A stretch of DNA of 64,000 bases from the NCBI GenBank assembly GCA_963575745.1, contig CAUYUJ010015300.1:174520-238519 (forward strand), given 5' to 3'. This DNA comes from Prorocentrum cordatum. Taxonomy: Eukaryota > Sar > Dinophyceae > Prorocentrales > Prorocentraceae. The position numbers and the translations under genes were made by a program. The stretch's first letter is position 1; each line of letters opens with the position of its first letter. Positions 22,168 through 31,840 of the stretch are shown one piece after another. The notes under the pieces are model-generated. The model was not told the origin of the DNA and did not search any database. It saw nothing but the letters and a program-made list of their open reading frames with translations.

Positions 22168-22226
22168 GAGGAGGAGGAGGAGGAGGAGGAGGAGGAGAAG
22201 GAAGAGGAGGAGGAGGAGGAGGAGGA
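22168..22226 (+). repeat. (GGA)n microsatellite
   Basis: GGA triplets with one AAGGAA interruption. Confidence 0.85.
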
Positions 22227-22609
22227 CCACTGTACACCCAAAAGAGTCATCAACGATGTTGGAGTAAACTCTCCATCCGAACTCCTAATTCATAGGCCCC
22301 TACAACGGTTCATTTCCATTGATGGAACTCCTTCGTTAGAAGACACCCGAGTGAAGACCCTGACGCATGCCAAAACATTGTTTTCCATATTCCAACGCCA
22401 CGGATCAACTTGACTGTTGCGTCTTGGCGATCCTGGATCATGCCACAACACCATTCCTGGAAACTCAACACGGATAACCCATGTAAATGCTGCACCCGCA
22501 TATTCCTGAATCTTTAAAAAAACGAAAATCATTCTTGGTACGTTGATGATGGGAACTCGTGAAAATTGTGGAAAGGCTAAAAGCGAGTATGCGCAGCGTT
22601 AAAACGAGA
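22227..22609. other. Intergenic DNA, no supported gene
   Basis: Lower GC than most of the window. Nothing recognised. Confidence 0.35.
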
Positions 22610-22970
22610 ACCACATGCTGAAAACCACTAGCCCTCAATCCGTGAAGCTTTTGAAGAAGAATGTGCGCCGCACTCAGGCGAAAACAACATTTTGAAAACA
22701 CCGAGCACTCATTCCGTGAAGCTCTTGTATGCTGTTTAAACGAATGCGCGCATCACGAAGGCGAAAACCACAGTTTGAAAACGACCCACCCTCAACTCTT
22801 GCAAATGTTGAAAAATGAGCGAAACGTTCATGCGATATTCACATTTTGAAAACCACCCGGCCTCAATCCGTGAAACTCTTGCACACGTTCACAAGGAATG
22901 CGTGCCGAGCTGGGGCGGGAGCAACATTTTGAAAACGACCCGCCCTCCATATGTGAAACCATTGCCTATT
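22610..22970 (+). repeat. Tandem repeat of about 77-85 bp, five units
   Basis: Units share TTTTGAAAAC...ACCC..CCTCAATCCGTGAA(A/G)CT(C/T)TTG and GAATGCG. Unit starts are near 22617, 22690, 22772, 22845 and 22930. Units differ by substitutions and indels, so no reading frame is kept. Function unknown. Confidence 0.8.
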
Positions 22971-23081
22971 TGTGAACTTCCGAATCATACACGGCGAGGA
23001 AGTCTCAGGCGAAACGCCCAGTCCGCCCTAAACACCAACCCCGGGGTGCGACAGGCAGAAGTTGTCTATGCGGAAAAAGGA

Positions 23082-23189
23082 ATGGAGGAGGAGAAGGAAG
23101 GGAGGAGGAGGAGGAGCAGGAGGAGGAGGAGCAGGAGGGGGAAAGGGAGGAGGAGGAGGAGGAGGAGGAGGAGGAGGAGGAGGAGGAGC
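23082..23189 (+). repeat. (GGA)n microsatellite at the 3' end of LINE-B
   Basis: GGA triplets, read as (TCC)n on the LINE-B strand. They begin immediately after the last LINE-B sequence. Confidence 0.9.
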
Positions 23190-23634
23190 CGAGCGTGCTG
23201 AGTCGCTCTGTCTCCCGCCGACGGCACGGCGCCGCCCGCCCCGGCGCGCGGCCGCACCTCGGCCTCCGTGACTAGCCCCTGCTCACAAGAGCACACGCGG
23301 GTGGAGGGAGTCGACCGCGGCGGGGGCGGCGCGCCCCATGCTCGTGTGCTTGAAGAAATGCACGCTCGATGTTCTCGTTGGAGACGTCCAGCAGCCCAAA
23401 GTTCGCCGCGGCCTCGGTCTGGACAGAAGCGCGGGTCGCAGCCGCGATCGGCCGCGGCAAGCGGCGCGCAGGTCAGGCAGCGCCTCAGGGAGTCGGCGCA
23501 CTCCGCGCGCTGGAAAATGCAGGCCTTGCGCCCGCACGCGTATATGAGCCTGCTCCACGCGGCGGCCCACGACGGCGGCAACTTCTTCATGGCATCCTTC
23601 ACCCTGGCGATCACCTCAGGGCGGACACATTCCC

Positions 23635-25250
23635 TTACGCCAGGAACGGGGCGATCGCGTCGGGGCCCAGCACCCCCCTCGCAGCGGCGCGCGCCAGCCG
23701 CTGGGCGCGAGCGGGCTTGCCTGCAGCATGGGCCCCCCTCGCAGCCTCGAAGGCAGGGGCCGGCAGCGTGGGCAGGCAGTCGCGGTGGTTCGTCGCCGCG
23801 GACACGATCTGGCGGGGCATCTCAACGAAGGGCGGCATCTTCCACCGGGGCGGGGACATGCACATGGCGGCCCGCGAGGCGCCGAGCAGCGCCTGGTCAT
23901 CAGCGTAGTGGTCGAGGCCCCTGTGGAGGCGCTCGCGGATCTCAGGGAACTCGATAAAAGTGGACGTGGCAGCTCGGGCGATCGCGGCAATCATCGCGAC
24001 CTGCATGGAGCGAGGAGCGTGAGCCCCCCAGTCCCTCAACCTCGGCCAGACCTTGACCCTGAACGCGCCGTTCGGGAACCGCAGGACCGAGGCGTTGACC
24101 CAGTTCCCGGACTTGAAGAGCTCGTGGAGCAACAGAGCGCACTGGGCCAGGTAGCTGAGGACGGGGGGGGGGCGGCTATTGAACAGAGGGGCGAAGCCCA
24201 TCGACGGAGCGTCGCTGGCACTGTGCATCTCTGTGCGCCAGCGGAACTTGTGGAAGGCTTTCGCGTAGAGTAGGCTCTGAGTCGCCCCAGGTCCCAGCAG
24301 GGGCCCGAGGTCGGTCGGGCGGTCGCAGATGTTGACCTCTTGGATAAGGGGAACAATCGCGATCAGGGCATTGCGCAGGTTGAACACGAGCTCGTCGTCG
24401 ACGGGGCCCGCGAGGCGGATGATGCGGCACTTGGCAGGTTTCACCGCAAGGCCCGCGATGTCCTCCATGAGAAACATCACGCCTGCCAGGTGGGACAGGT
24501 GGACCACTACCGCGAGCGCCAGTCCGAGGTCGTCGGCGCGCGCTCTGCAGAGCCCGCGGCCCCTGAGCTCGAGCTTCTTATCGAGGTCGAAAAATAAACA
24601 GGCAATGCCCATCGCGTAGAGTGCGTCGCTCCACCCGCAGCCCTGGACGATGCCGAATCCGATGTAGAAGAGCGGGATGCACTTGCCGGCACAAAGGGGC
24701 CATCGCGAGGATGTTGCGGCACATCGCGTCGCAGAAGTTCAAGACTGCCCCCGGGGCGCCCGTGGCTTCAGTGCGAGGTGGATGAATTGGCGCGCGAAGC
24801 TCGGGAAGGCCCGCGCGATGTCCAGCGACGCCAGCACGGGCAGCTTGGCCATGGCATCGGGGGCGGCGGACGCGATGCGGCTTTCGACATGCAGCTCCAG
24901 GATGTTGTAGCCGAAATTGCAGCGGCGAGTGAAGCCCCGCTGCGAGGCTGGGACCACGTCGGCAGCCACCGTGGCCATCGCAGCGATCATCGTGTCGCCG
25001 ATGGTTTTGAGAGAAGTGCACCGAAGCCCGGGAACTTCAACTTTGGACGGGTCACGGTGGCAGCCGATGCGTTCCGCGTCGCCTGCATCCTTTCCTGCGG
25101 GGAGGAAGGCTGGGACCGTCGAGTTGGCTTCGTCGGGGAAGAGGCCGCCACAGAGCATCCAGCACATGGCGTGCCAGAGGGTCCCCGCGAACTTCTCCTG
25201 CGCGGGCCAGGCGATGCAGGGGGGCCCGTCCATGCCAGGCGGGATAGAGG
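23635..25250 (-). pseudogene. LINE-B reverse transcriptase
   Basis: Reverse transcriptase motifs in minus order: LRCTSLKTIGDTMIAAM (resembling RPLxLKNTDNKIIA), SQRGFTRRCNFGYNI (QRGFxPGRxxxxNI), LPVLASLDIARAFPSFAR (motif A, Asp kept), GFGIVQGCGWSDALYAMG (motif B) and GRGLCRARADDLGLAL (motif C, ADD in place of FADD). Motifs sit in at least two frames, with shifts near 24600-24740. After 23635 another frame continues WSRLIYACGRKACIFQRAEC and ADSLRRCLTC, a Cys-rich C terminus. Clear family, non-functional copy. Confidence 0.75.
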
Positions 25251-26846
25251 AAGACCTGCTCGCGAATCCCTTGCGCGCGTCGTAGTCAGGGGGCTTCTAC
25301 TTGTTGAAGTCGACCTTGGGCGCGACGTGGTCGAGGTAGCTCTCCGCCTTCGAAATGTCCACGCTCTTGCCCTGGAAGACGGGTTACCCGTGTTCCATGG
25401 GCTTCTGAAGCCTCTCGGTCGGCCCCGTCGCAGTCCCGGCGCTCGTCTTCACGCTGGTGACCACAAAGCGCTCGCTGAGCGGGCCCCAAAGCTGGATCTT
25501 GCGGCGCGAAGCCCGAGACTGCGCGCGAGCTTGCGCGGGCGGGAGACGGCTCCTCTGACGGGCCAGGTCGATGGCAGCGTGACAATGATCAGCGCCCATT
25601 CGGATGAGGTTGCTGGCCCACTCCTCGAACTTAACGGGGCCGGCAAGCTTGATCTGGTCATTGCTTGCACCAGGGGCGCCCTGAGCTTCGGCGTGGACTC
25701 GGAGGGGGCGGGCAGCGAGCGAACGATCCTGACGCTAGACGGCGTGAGCCAGCAGCTCGGCCAGCTGGAGTTGGACGCCTCCCCGGCCAAGACGCCTTGC
25801 CGAAAGAGCCCCGGCCCCCCCGAGGGGCCGCGACGATTTCAAAATGGGACAATGTCCAACATGTTGCTTTCCTCCAGCTGGACCGCGGGGAATCATCATG
25901 GAACGCCCGCGCGCCATCGAATCGCCGCGCCCCGCCTGCCCACGCCGTTGAATCGCGCCGGGCGAGCCGCGGAGGCGCGACCAACGCGGCCCCCGAGCCA
26001 GGCCGCCGCGTGATCGCCATGGAAAGTCATCGCCGCGATGATGCTTCATTCCGCAATCGCCAGGCATAGCGTCCGCGCGAATGTGGGCGCGAGCCGCAGT
26101 CGAAGCGCAGGCGGAGTCGGCGCGCGCGCGCAGCCGTCGAAAGGCCAGGTGCTGCCCCGGCCGCGCGGCCGATAGCTTGCGCGGGAGAAACCTCCCAAGC
26201 TGATCTACGAAGGAACGCGCCGGCGCGGGGCCGTCGGACCGCGAGAAAGGGCCATTTTGGAGACCCCGCGTGAAGAAGAAACGCTCGAGCGTGAGCGCCA
26301 CGTGGGGGATTGGCGGGGCGCTGGAGGCCGTTGGATCTCATGCCCGCGCAAGTAGAGCAAACTCCGCTTCTGGGGAGTAGCGCTCGCGGGGCCCACCGCG
26401 GGCGCGGGGGCCGCTGGCGCAGACTCTGCCGCGACCGCGGCGAGGCCCCGGCGCTCTCCCCTGGAGGCCGCGGCGCGCGGCTGCGCTGGCGTCGGAGAAG
26501 AGAGGCCTGACGGCAAACGTCCGCTTCGAAGCCTCAGCGGCCGGCCGCGGGCGCGGCGGCGCAATCGCGAGCCCGCCGCGCGAGGCTGCGCAGCCCGCCG
26601 CGAGGGCATCCTCTCCAACCGAGCGGGGTTGCCCGGGGGAGCCCCCGGCCCCTTCCCCGACCCCCCCGCCGCCTTTCCGCGGCGCCCTGCCCCCCCTCCC
26701 CGTGTGACCATTTTTTTGTTGGCAACGATTTTGCATGTTTTTTTTGCCATCCGCGGAAGCGCACTTTTTTGTCGCGTTTTTTTTTCACGCTTGAATCAAT
26801 AAGAAAATCATGTTCGTGGGTGGTTTCGTGGGGCCTTCCAAGGAAG

Positions 26847-26962
26847 CGCGGAATCGCGGCCGAAAATCTCCGGCAAAATCGCGCCCGGAATCGCGGGCAA
26901 AATCGCGTCCGATATCGCGTGGCCAGAATCGTGGGCGACATCGCGGGCACAGAATCGCGGGC
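26847..26962 (+). repeat. AATCGCGGGC minisatellite inside LINE-B
   Basis: GAATCGCGG / AAATCGCGC units repeat at about 15-18 bp spacing for roughly 115 bases between the endonuclease and RT regions. Confidence 0.65.
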
Positions 26963-27199
26963 CTGCCCAGTGCGCCGGCGCGCCAGGCAGGCGCGCCCGC
27001 GCAACTCGGAGACAAGAGGAAGCGGCAGCAGCGGCAGGAAGACCAGCAGCAGCAGCGGGCAAAGGACAGAATGGGAAGCAGCAGCAGAAGAGAAGGAGAA
27101 TAGGAATCGTCGAAATTGGCCCGCCCGTTCGTCGCGCGCCCCACGGCGCGCTGGACATGCTCCTGGGGGGAGACTCGCGGGCCCCACGGGCCAGAGGCG

Positions 27200-27440
27200 C
27201 GCGAAGATCTCCGGCGACTGCCTCGCAGAATTTCTACTTCGCGCGCGCGGGGCGGCCCAAGGGTGCCCCCGGGCGCTATGTGCCCCGGCCAGGTCGGGCC
27301 AGATATGGCTCTTCTCCTGGGCGCGGCTTTCAGGCGCCCCGAAGCGATGCAAGAGGGCCCCAAGAGGCTCCCGAGACGGTCCAAGATGGCCCCGAGTCGT
27401 CGAACGATCGGACCGCAACGCTCACGATGGCTTCCAGACG
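27200..27440 (+). repeat. Dispersed repeat R2, copy 1 (in LINE-B)
   Basis: Begins near AAGATCTCCGG, contains TTCGCGCGCGCGGGGCGGCC, and passes into CCAAGAGGCTCCC-type units. The same order of elements occurs at 28560-29400, so a composite repeat has entered LINE-B twice in the same orientation. Confidence 0.65.
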
Positions 27441-27599
27441 GCCCACGACGCGCGCAAGACCCCCGAAGAGGCCACCGCGATCTGAAACGATACCCGACAA
27501 CGCGCATCTGAGCTTTGAAGAACAATGGTAACAGAGAGACAAAGCGGAAACAAACCGGGGGGCGACGCCGCTCGAATGACGCGTCGAGGCGAGATTGCG

Positions 27600-28560
27600 C
27601 ACAAGCCGCACGCCGAATGCCCAATATCGGAGCGGGTCGACAAAATCGCTGCACCAATCCGCTTGGGGAGCGCAGCTTCACGAGGATGCCCCTCGCGAAT
27701 GCGGCCTTGAGCAGCGCGGGCAACATCTCGGAGGAGTTCAATATTCTGGATCTGTCTGGATGGAGGCGACAGCTTGTCGAGGTCAGTCTGGCTGAACGCC
27801 TCCCCCGCGATCTGCTTGAAGATGAGGGACTTGATAATGTACTGGGTAATCGGCTGGTTCTTCTCGGCCTCGAGGTCGCGCATGGCGAAGGCGATGAGGG
27901 CGGCGGCGCGGTTGCAGACTCGACGACGAGACAGCTCCTCAGGGGTGGAGAAGCTTGTGGAGGCGACGGTCAGCTGGATCATCTGGGATGGCGTGATGGA
28001 ACAGAAGCATCGGTCGATGGTCGACTCGGCCATGGTCTCGGCGCGGTTGTGCGTGGTGTCGTTGCCATCGATTTTCACCAGGCGTTCGAGCGCACCGTGT
28101 CATTTGCACGCCCACGCTGCGGATGTCTCAGCGGCCTCAGACGAGGCTCTGGAGGAGGGCTCAGTGAGCTTCAACTCCCCGACGGCGGCCGTCGCAAGGT
28201 GCTGGTCGCTGAGGATCATCGTCGAGATGCACCTGATTGCCGCAGCGTTGATCTCGTAGTTGTGGATGTTGTAGAATTTCATTTTCGGGTCGTCGGCTTG
28301 GGCCATGGTTCGCAGTGCGCGGCCAGGGAAGAGGGCTTCGATCTCAGCTTGCAGACCTGCAGGGGCGACTGGGGCGACTCCACCGCTCACGTCGCCATGG
28401 GCGCCTGGCGCGAAGGAGGAGTGCATCGAGCGCTTGGAGTCGATCCTCCTCATGAAGGCGAGCAGCTCAGTGCGATTCTGGTGGGCCTCCTGGACGCCGA
28501 AGATAATCTTGGCCAGGGGGGGCGCAGGTAATTCGCCGGCCCAGCGGGCCAGGGCGTGCT
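27600..28560 (-). pseudogene. LINE-B AP-like endonuclease
   Basis: The minus strand reads KIIFGVQEAHQNRTELLAFM and RRIDSKRSMHSSFAPGA..DVSGGVA (near 28390-28530). These match the start of an exonuclease-endonuclease-phosphatase domain (QExH with Glu, then SSFAxG..xxGGVA). GRALRTMAQADDPKMKFYNI and HNYEINAAAIR (near 28230-28330) match the central strand with NxHNxxL. The C-terminal part (27450-28080) changes frame and contains ITQYIIKSLIFKQIAGEAFS and related sequence. The domain would nick target DNA in an intact element. Confidence 0.65.
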
Positions 28561-29400
28561 AAGATCTCCGGTAACTGGTTAACAGTATTAACAGTATTTC
28601 TAGTTCGCGCGCGCGGGGCGGCCCCTGGGGGTCCCCCGGCGAAAAGTACCCCGACCAGCGCCCGGTCGCCGCCCGACCGCCGCCCGACCAAGTCTACTCA
28701 GAGATGGTTTTCCTTCTGGGTGCGGCCTCTCAGGCTCCCCAGAGCGCGCCCAGAGTGCCCCAAGAGGCCCCCAAGACTGCCCAAGAGGCCCCCGAGACGC
28801 CCAAAGAGCGCTCGAAGACGCCGAAGATGACCCCAAGACGGCCCGGAAGGCCCCCAAGACAGCCCAAGAGGCCTCCAAGCCGCCCCAAGAGCCTTCCAAG
28901 AGGCCTCCGAAGAGAGCCCCAAGAGGCCAAAATCGTTGGTTTTCATGTTTTTTTGTGCTCTGGCTTTTTCGGCTTCCGGACGCTCCAAGACGGCCCAAGA
29001 GGCCCCCAAGGCCGCTCCAAGACGGCCCACGAAGCTCCCAAGACGGCGCCGAAACGACCCAAGAGAGCCCTCAAGACGGCCCAAGTGCCGCCCAAGACGG
29101 ACCAAGAGGCCCCAAGACGGGCCCAAGAGGGACTCAGGAGGGATACCGAGAACTCAAAAATGGAGCCCTCCGTCCCAGAAGGCGCCCAGGAGGTCCCAAA
29201 GAGGCCCCAAGAGGCCTCCAAGAGGCCCCAAGATGTCGCCAAGAGGCCCCAGGAGACTCCCAGGAGGCCCAAAAGAAGCCCAGAAGGCTTCAAACATGTC
29301 TCCCAGGCGCCCCCGAACGGCCTCTCAACAGACCCCAAGAGGCCCCCCAAAGAAGCATCTTGACGACGACTCTATTTCGCCCCATCGAGAGACGACCCCC
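28560..29400 (+). repeat. Dispersed repeat R2, copy 2 with long CCCAAGAGGCC array
   Basis: Starts at AAGATCTCCGGTAACTGG, shares TTCGCGCGCGCGGGGCGGCC with copy 1, then continues for about 650 bases as degenerate CCCAAGAGGCCCCCAAGACGG units (11-12 bp period). It separates LINE-B ORF1 from its endonuclease. Confidence 0.7.
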
Positions 29401-29613
29401 AGGGAACTGCTTCACCATCAAAACTCCCCACGCAACGCGTCCGAACGACACCCGCCCCAAAGAGCGCATCATGGGCAACGAACGCACAGACAAAAACCAG
29501 CGATGCCATATCACGGGCCGGCGGAATGAGCGAAGCGATTCAATTAGGGGGACTTCTCGACCGCGCGGCGCCGCTGAGGGGGGCGCGTGCATTCCATGTT
29601 CCCACGACCAAGC

Positions 29614-30743
29614 TCAGCGACGGACCACATGAGGCTCGCTTCGAGCCTTCTGCGTTCTTGTCGAAGCCAGAAACGGGGAGCAGCCTCGGGCGCGACCACG
29701 CGCGCGCGACGCCGATGCCCAGGGCGGGGCCCAGGGCGCGATGCCCTGGGCGGGGAGGCCAGTATCCTGGTAGGCGACCTTAGTAGCTTCACCACGTCCA
29801 GGATGAACCTTGAAGGAGAGGGCTAGAACCCACTTGGCCGAGACCCAGCCCTTGGCTCGGTCGACCCTCCAGGCGCGGTGGGGGAACGCTCTCTCGAGGA
29901 CCTGCCGAATCCGCATGCCGACGATATCCGTCTTGATCTGCTTGGGCGACTTGTCGGGGCCGACGCGCAGCTCCACCGGTCCGCTGCCAGCAATAGCAGG
30001 CGCGCGGATGCGAGTCCAGCTGCCGTCGCGGTTGCGGAGACTGCCCAAAACTTTCAGCACACGGCGAGAGGCAGGGCCAGGGAGGCCCGTGAACTGGATC
30101 GTGAAATATCGCGATGTGTCTTGTCCTTGAATTTGGAAAAGAGACTTGTCGATGCCGCACTCGGTGATCCACTTGGCAAGCGCTTCCGTGGCTCTGTCCA
30201 GCGTGGCCAGGCCGTCGGCGTGCACTTTGATGATGGTGAGGTCGACTGCCCTGTCTAAATCGCGCCCGGTGAAGGTCTCCCGCACGGGCTGCTTGTTCGC
30301 AACTTTGAGCGCCTTCTGCAGCGCCGTGATATGTTCTGCCATGTGGCTGATGGTCTTGTCTGCCTGCTTCTGGCGGCTCCCGATGTCGGCCATCCTGGAT
30401 GAAGGCGTCGAGCTGCTGCTGCTGGAACGCTTTGCGGGTGGCGTCAATCAGCTGGCCGACGGCGACGCCGACCTCCTGTTCGATCTGGCCCGAGAGGCCA
30501 TTGCTGACCGCCTGGGCCGCCGCGAGAGCGGCGGAGATGGGACCCGTGGCGCTGCCTGAGAGTCTGGACGCAGGCCATAGTGGCGAAGGAGTCCAAAGCA
30601 GCTTCTTCATTGGGGGGTGGAGTCCGCGACCGATCGCCACGACCACCAGGAGGATCACTATCGCCATGGCCCTTGCGCTTCTGGATGCCGCCACGACGGA
30701 GCGCCCCGTCTGCGACCGTGGCTGATGGTGCAGCGTCCGCCAT
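29614..30743 (-). pseudogene. LINE-B ORF1-like region
   Basis: The start ATG at 30743 opens MADAAPSATVADGALRRGG, 126 bases downstream of the spliced leader. The frame slips at a C6 run near 30615 and again near 30390. The longest segment (29614-30447) reads SRYFTIQFTGLPGPASRRVL, then VGPDKSPKQIKTDIVGMRIR, then RAWRVDRAKGWVSAKWVLAL. This looks like the RRM-like RNA-binding domain near the N terminus of dinoflagellate LINE proteins. A helical region (KQADKTISHMAEHITALQKA) precedes it and could trimerise. RNA-binding role inferred. Confidence 0.6.
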
Positions 30744-30868
30744 GAGAAGACAAAACACAGGAGACGTACGATAAACGAGGCACCCTTGCCTCGAATATGC
30801 TCGAATGCGTTCCGCGGACTAACGGTCTCGGTGCGGCCAGGAAGAGGAAAGCCCCCCCAAACCGGCAT

Positions 30869-30890
30869 CTTGAGCAAACATGGCGACGGA
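30869..30890 (-). other. Spliced-leader relict at 5' end of LINE-B
   Basis: The minus strand reads TCCGTCGCC...TTTGCTCAAG, matching the 22-nt dinoflagellate SL with three substitutions. It is followed by ATGCC, not GT. It directly abuts a (TCC)n tract on its 5' side. Confidence 0.82.
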
Positions 30891-31117
30891 GGAAGAGGAA
30901 GAAAAGGAGGCGGAGGAGGAGGAAGAGGAGGAGGACGAGGAATATACATCAAAGCCGGGGGAGGAGGAGGAGGAGGAGGAGGAGGAGGAGGAGGAGGAGG
31001 AAGAGGAGGAGGAAGGAGGAGGAGGAGGAAGGGAGGAAAGGAAGGGGGAGTAGGAGGAGGAGGACTAAGAGGAGTATACATGGAAGGCGGAGAAGGACGA
31101 GGAGGAGGAGGAGGACG
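30891..31117 (+). repeat. (GGA)n microsatellite upstream of LINE-B
   Basis: Purine triplets. On the LINE-B strand this is (TCC)n running straight into the spliced leader. Confidence 0.9.
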
Positions 31118-31194
31118 GGATGGTCTGGTGGGCGGTGACGCCCCCTTCTTGGCCGCCTCCAGGAGCAGCGAGGGCGCGCCCCGCTGATTCGTCC

Positions 31195-31612
31195 TTCTCC
31201 GCCTCCTCCTCCGCCCTCCTCCCCTGCTCCTCCTCCTCATCCACCTCTCATCCTCCTCCTTTTCATGATCTTCCTTTTTCTCCCTCCCCCCCCCTCTCCT
31301 CCTCCTCCTCCTCCTCCTCCTCCTCCTCCTCCTCCTCCCCTCCTCCTCCTCCTCCTCCTCCTCCTCTTCCTCCTCCTCCTCCCCTCCTCCCTCCTCCTCC
31401 TCCTCCTCCTCCTCCTCCTCCTCCTCCTCCTCCTCCTCCTCCTCCTCATCTAATTTCTCCTCTCCTCTTCTCATCCTCCTTCTCCCCCTCCTCCTCCTCC
31501 TCTTCCTCCTCCTCCCTCCTCCTCCCCCCTCTCCCTCCCTCCTCCCTCTCCTCCTCGTCCCTCCTCCTCCTCCTCCTCCTCCTCCTCCTCATCCTCCTCC
31601 TCTTCCTCTTCC
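31195..31612 (+). repeat. (TCC)n microsatellite abutting the retrogene spliced leader
   Basis: More than 400 bases of pyrimidine TCC/CCT triplets that end in TTCCTC and run directly into TCCGTAGCC of the spliced leader. Confidence 0.95.
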
Positions 31613-31634
31613 TCCGTAGCCATTTTGGCTCAAG
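31613..31634 (+). other. Dinoflagellate spliced-leader relict (perfect)
   Basis: The complete 22-nt SL (TCCGTAGCC...TTGGCTCAAG) is followed by CCTCGCTTGG, not a GT donor. It is joined to a 206-nt leader and the coding region at 31841. This marks the downstream gene as a reverse-transcribed copy of a trans-spliced mRNA. Confidence 0.95.
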
Positions 31635-31640
31635 CCTCGC

Positions 31641-31662
31641 TTGGACCCCGTGCGGGGTCCAA
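31641..31662. promoter_or_regulatory. Perfect hairpin in the retrogene 5' UTR
   Basis: TTGGACCCCG and its exact reverse complement are separated by TG, a 10-bp stem just after the spliced leader. A role in translation is possible but unsupported. Confidence 0.5.
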
Positions 31663-31840
31663 ACGGGGTGCGAGCCCCGTTGCCTGTCTGGCTCAGTGGG
31701 CTGCCCGACGCGCGTGGGGTCTCCTTCGGGGCGCGCGGCGGGGCGGGGTGAAAAAGGCACGTCGTTAGCGGTGGCGCGCGACGAAAAATCCGACATTTGT
31801 CGGTGCCTGCGGCCGCCTTCTCCCCTAACCTCCAACCTCC

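Larger units (their letters stand above)
23190..30890 (-). mobile_element. LINE-B, decayed non-LTR retrotransposon headed by a spliced-leader relict
   Basis: Minus-strand order: diverged spliced leader (30869-30890), ORF1-like nucleic-acid-binding region (29614-30743), AP-type endonuclease (27600-28560), reverse transcriptase (23640-25250) and a Cys-rich C terminus (about 23450-23560). Two blocks of CCCAAGAGG-type repeat interrupt it (27200-27440 and 28560-29400). Frameshifts occur in every domain. Both outer ends abut (TCC)n sequence on the LINE strand, giving clear boundaries. Confidence 0.75.

Noticed and set aside
22610-22970. CRISPR array from 80-bp spacing
   Set aside because: Whole units are repeated and diverged, there is no constant repeat with unique spacers, and the setting is eukaryotic.
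29789-31474. 561-codon minus frame starting in Glu/Arg repeats
   Set aside because: The first two-thirds are a translated microsatellite and leader. Only its 3' part overlaps the LINE-B ORF1 region, and in shifted frames.
31613-31634. Possible SL RNA gene
   Set aside because: An SL RNA gene should have a GT donor and an Sm-type site after the 22-nt exon. The next bases are CCTCGCTT and a 5' UTR.
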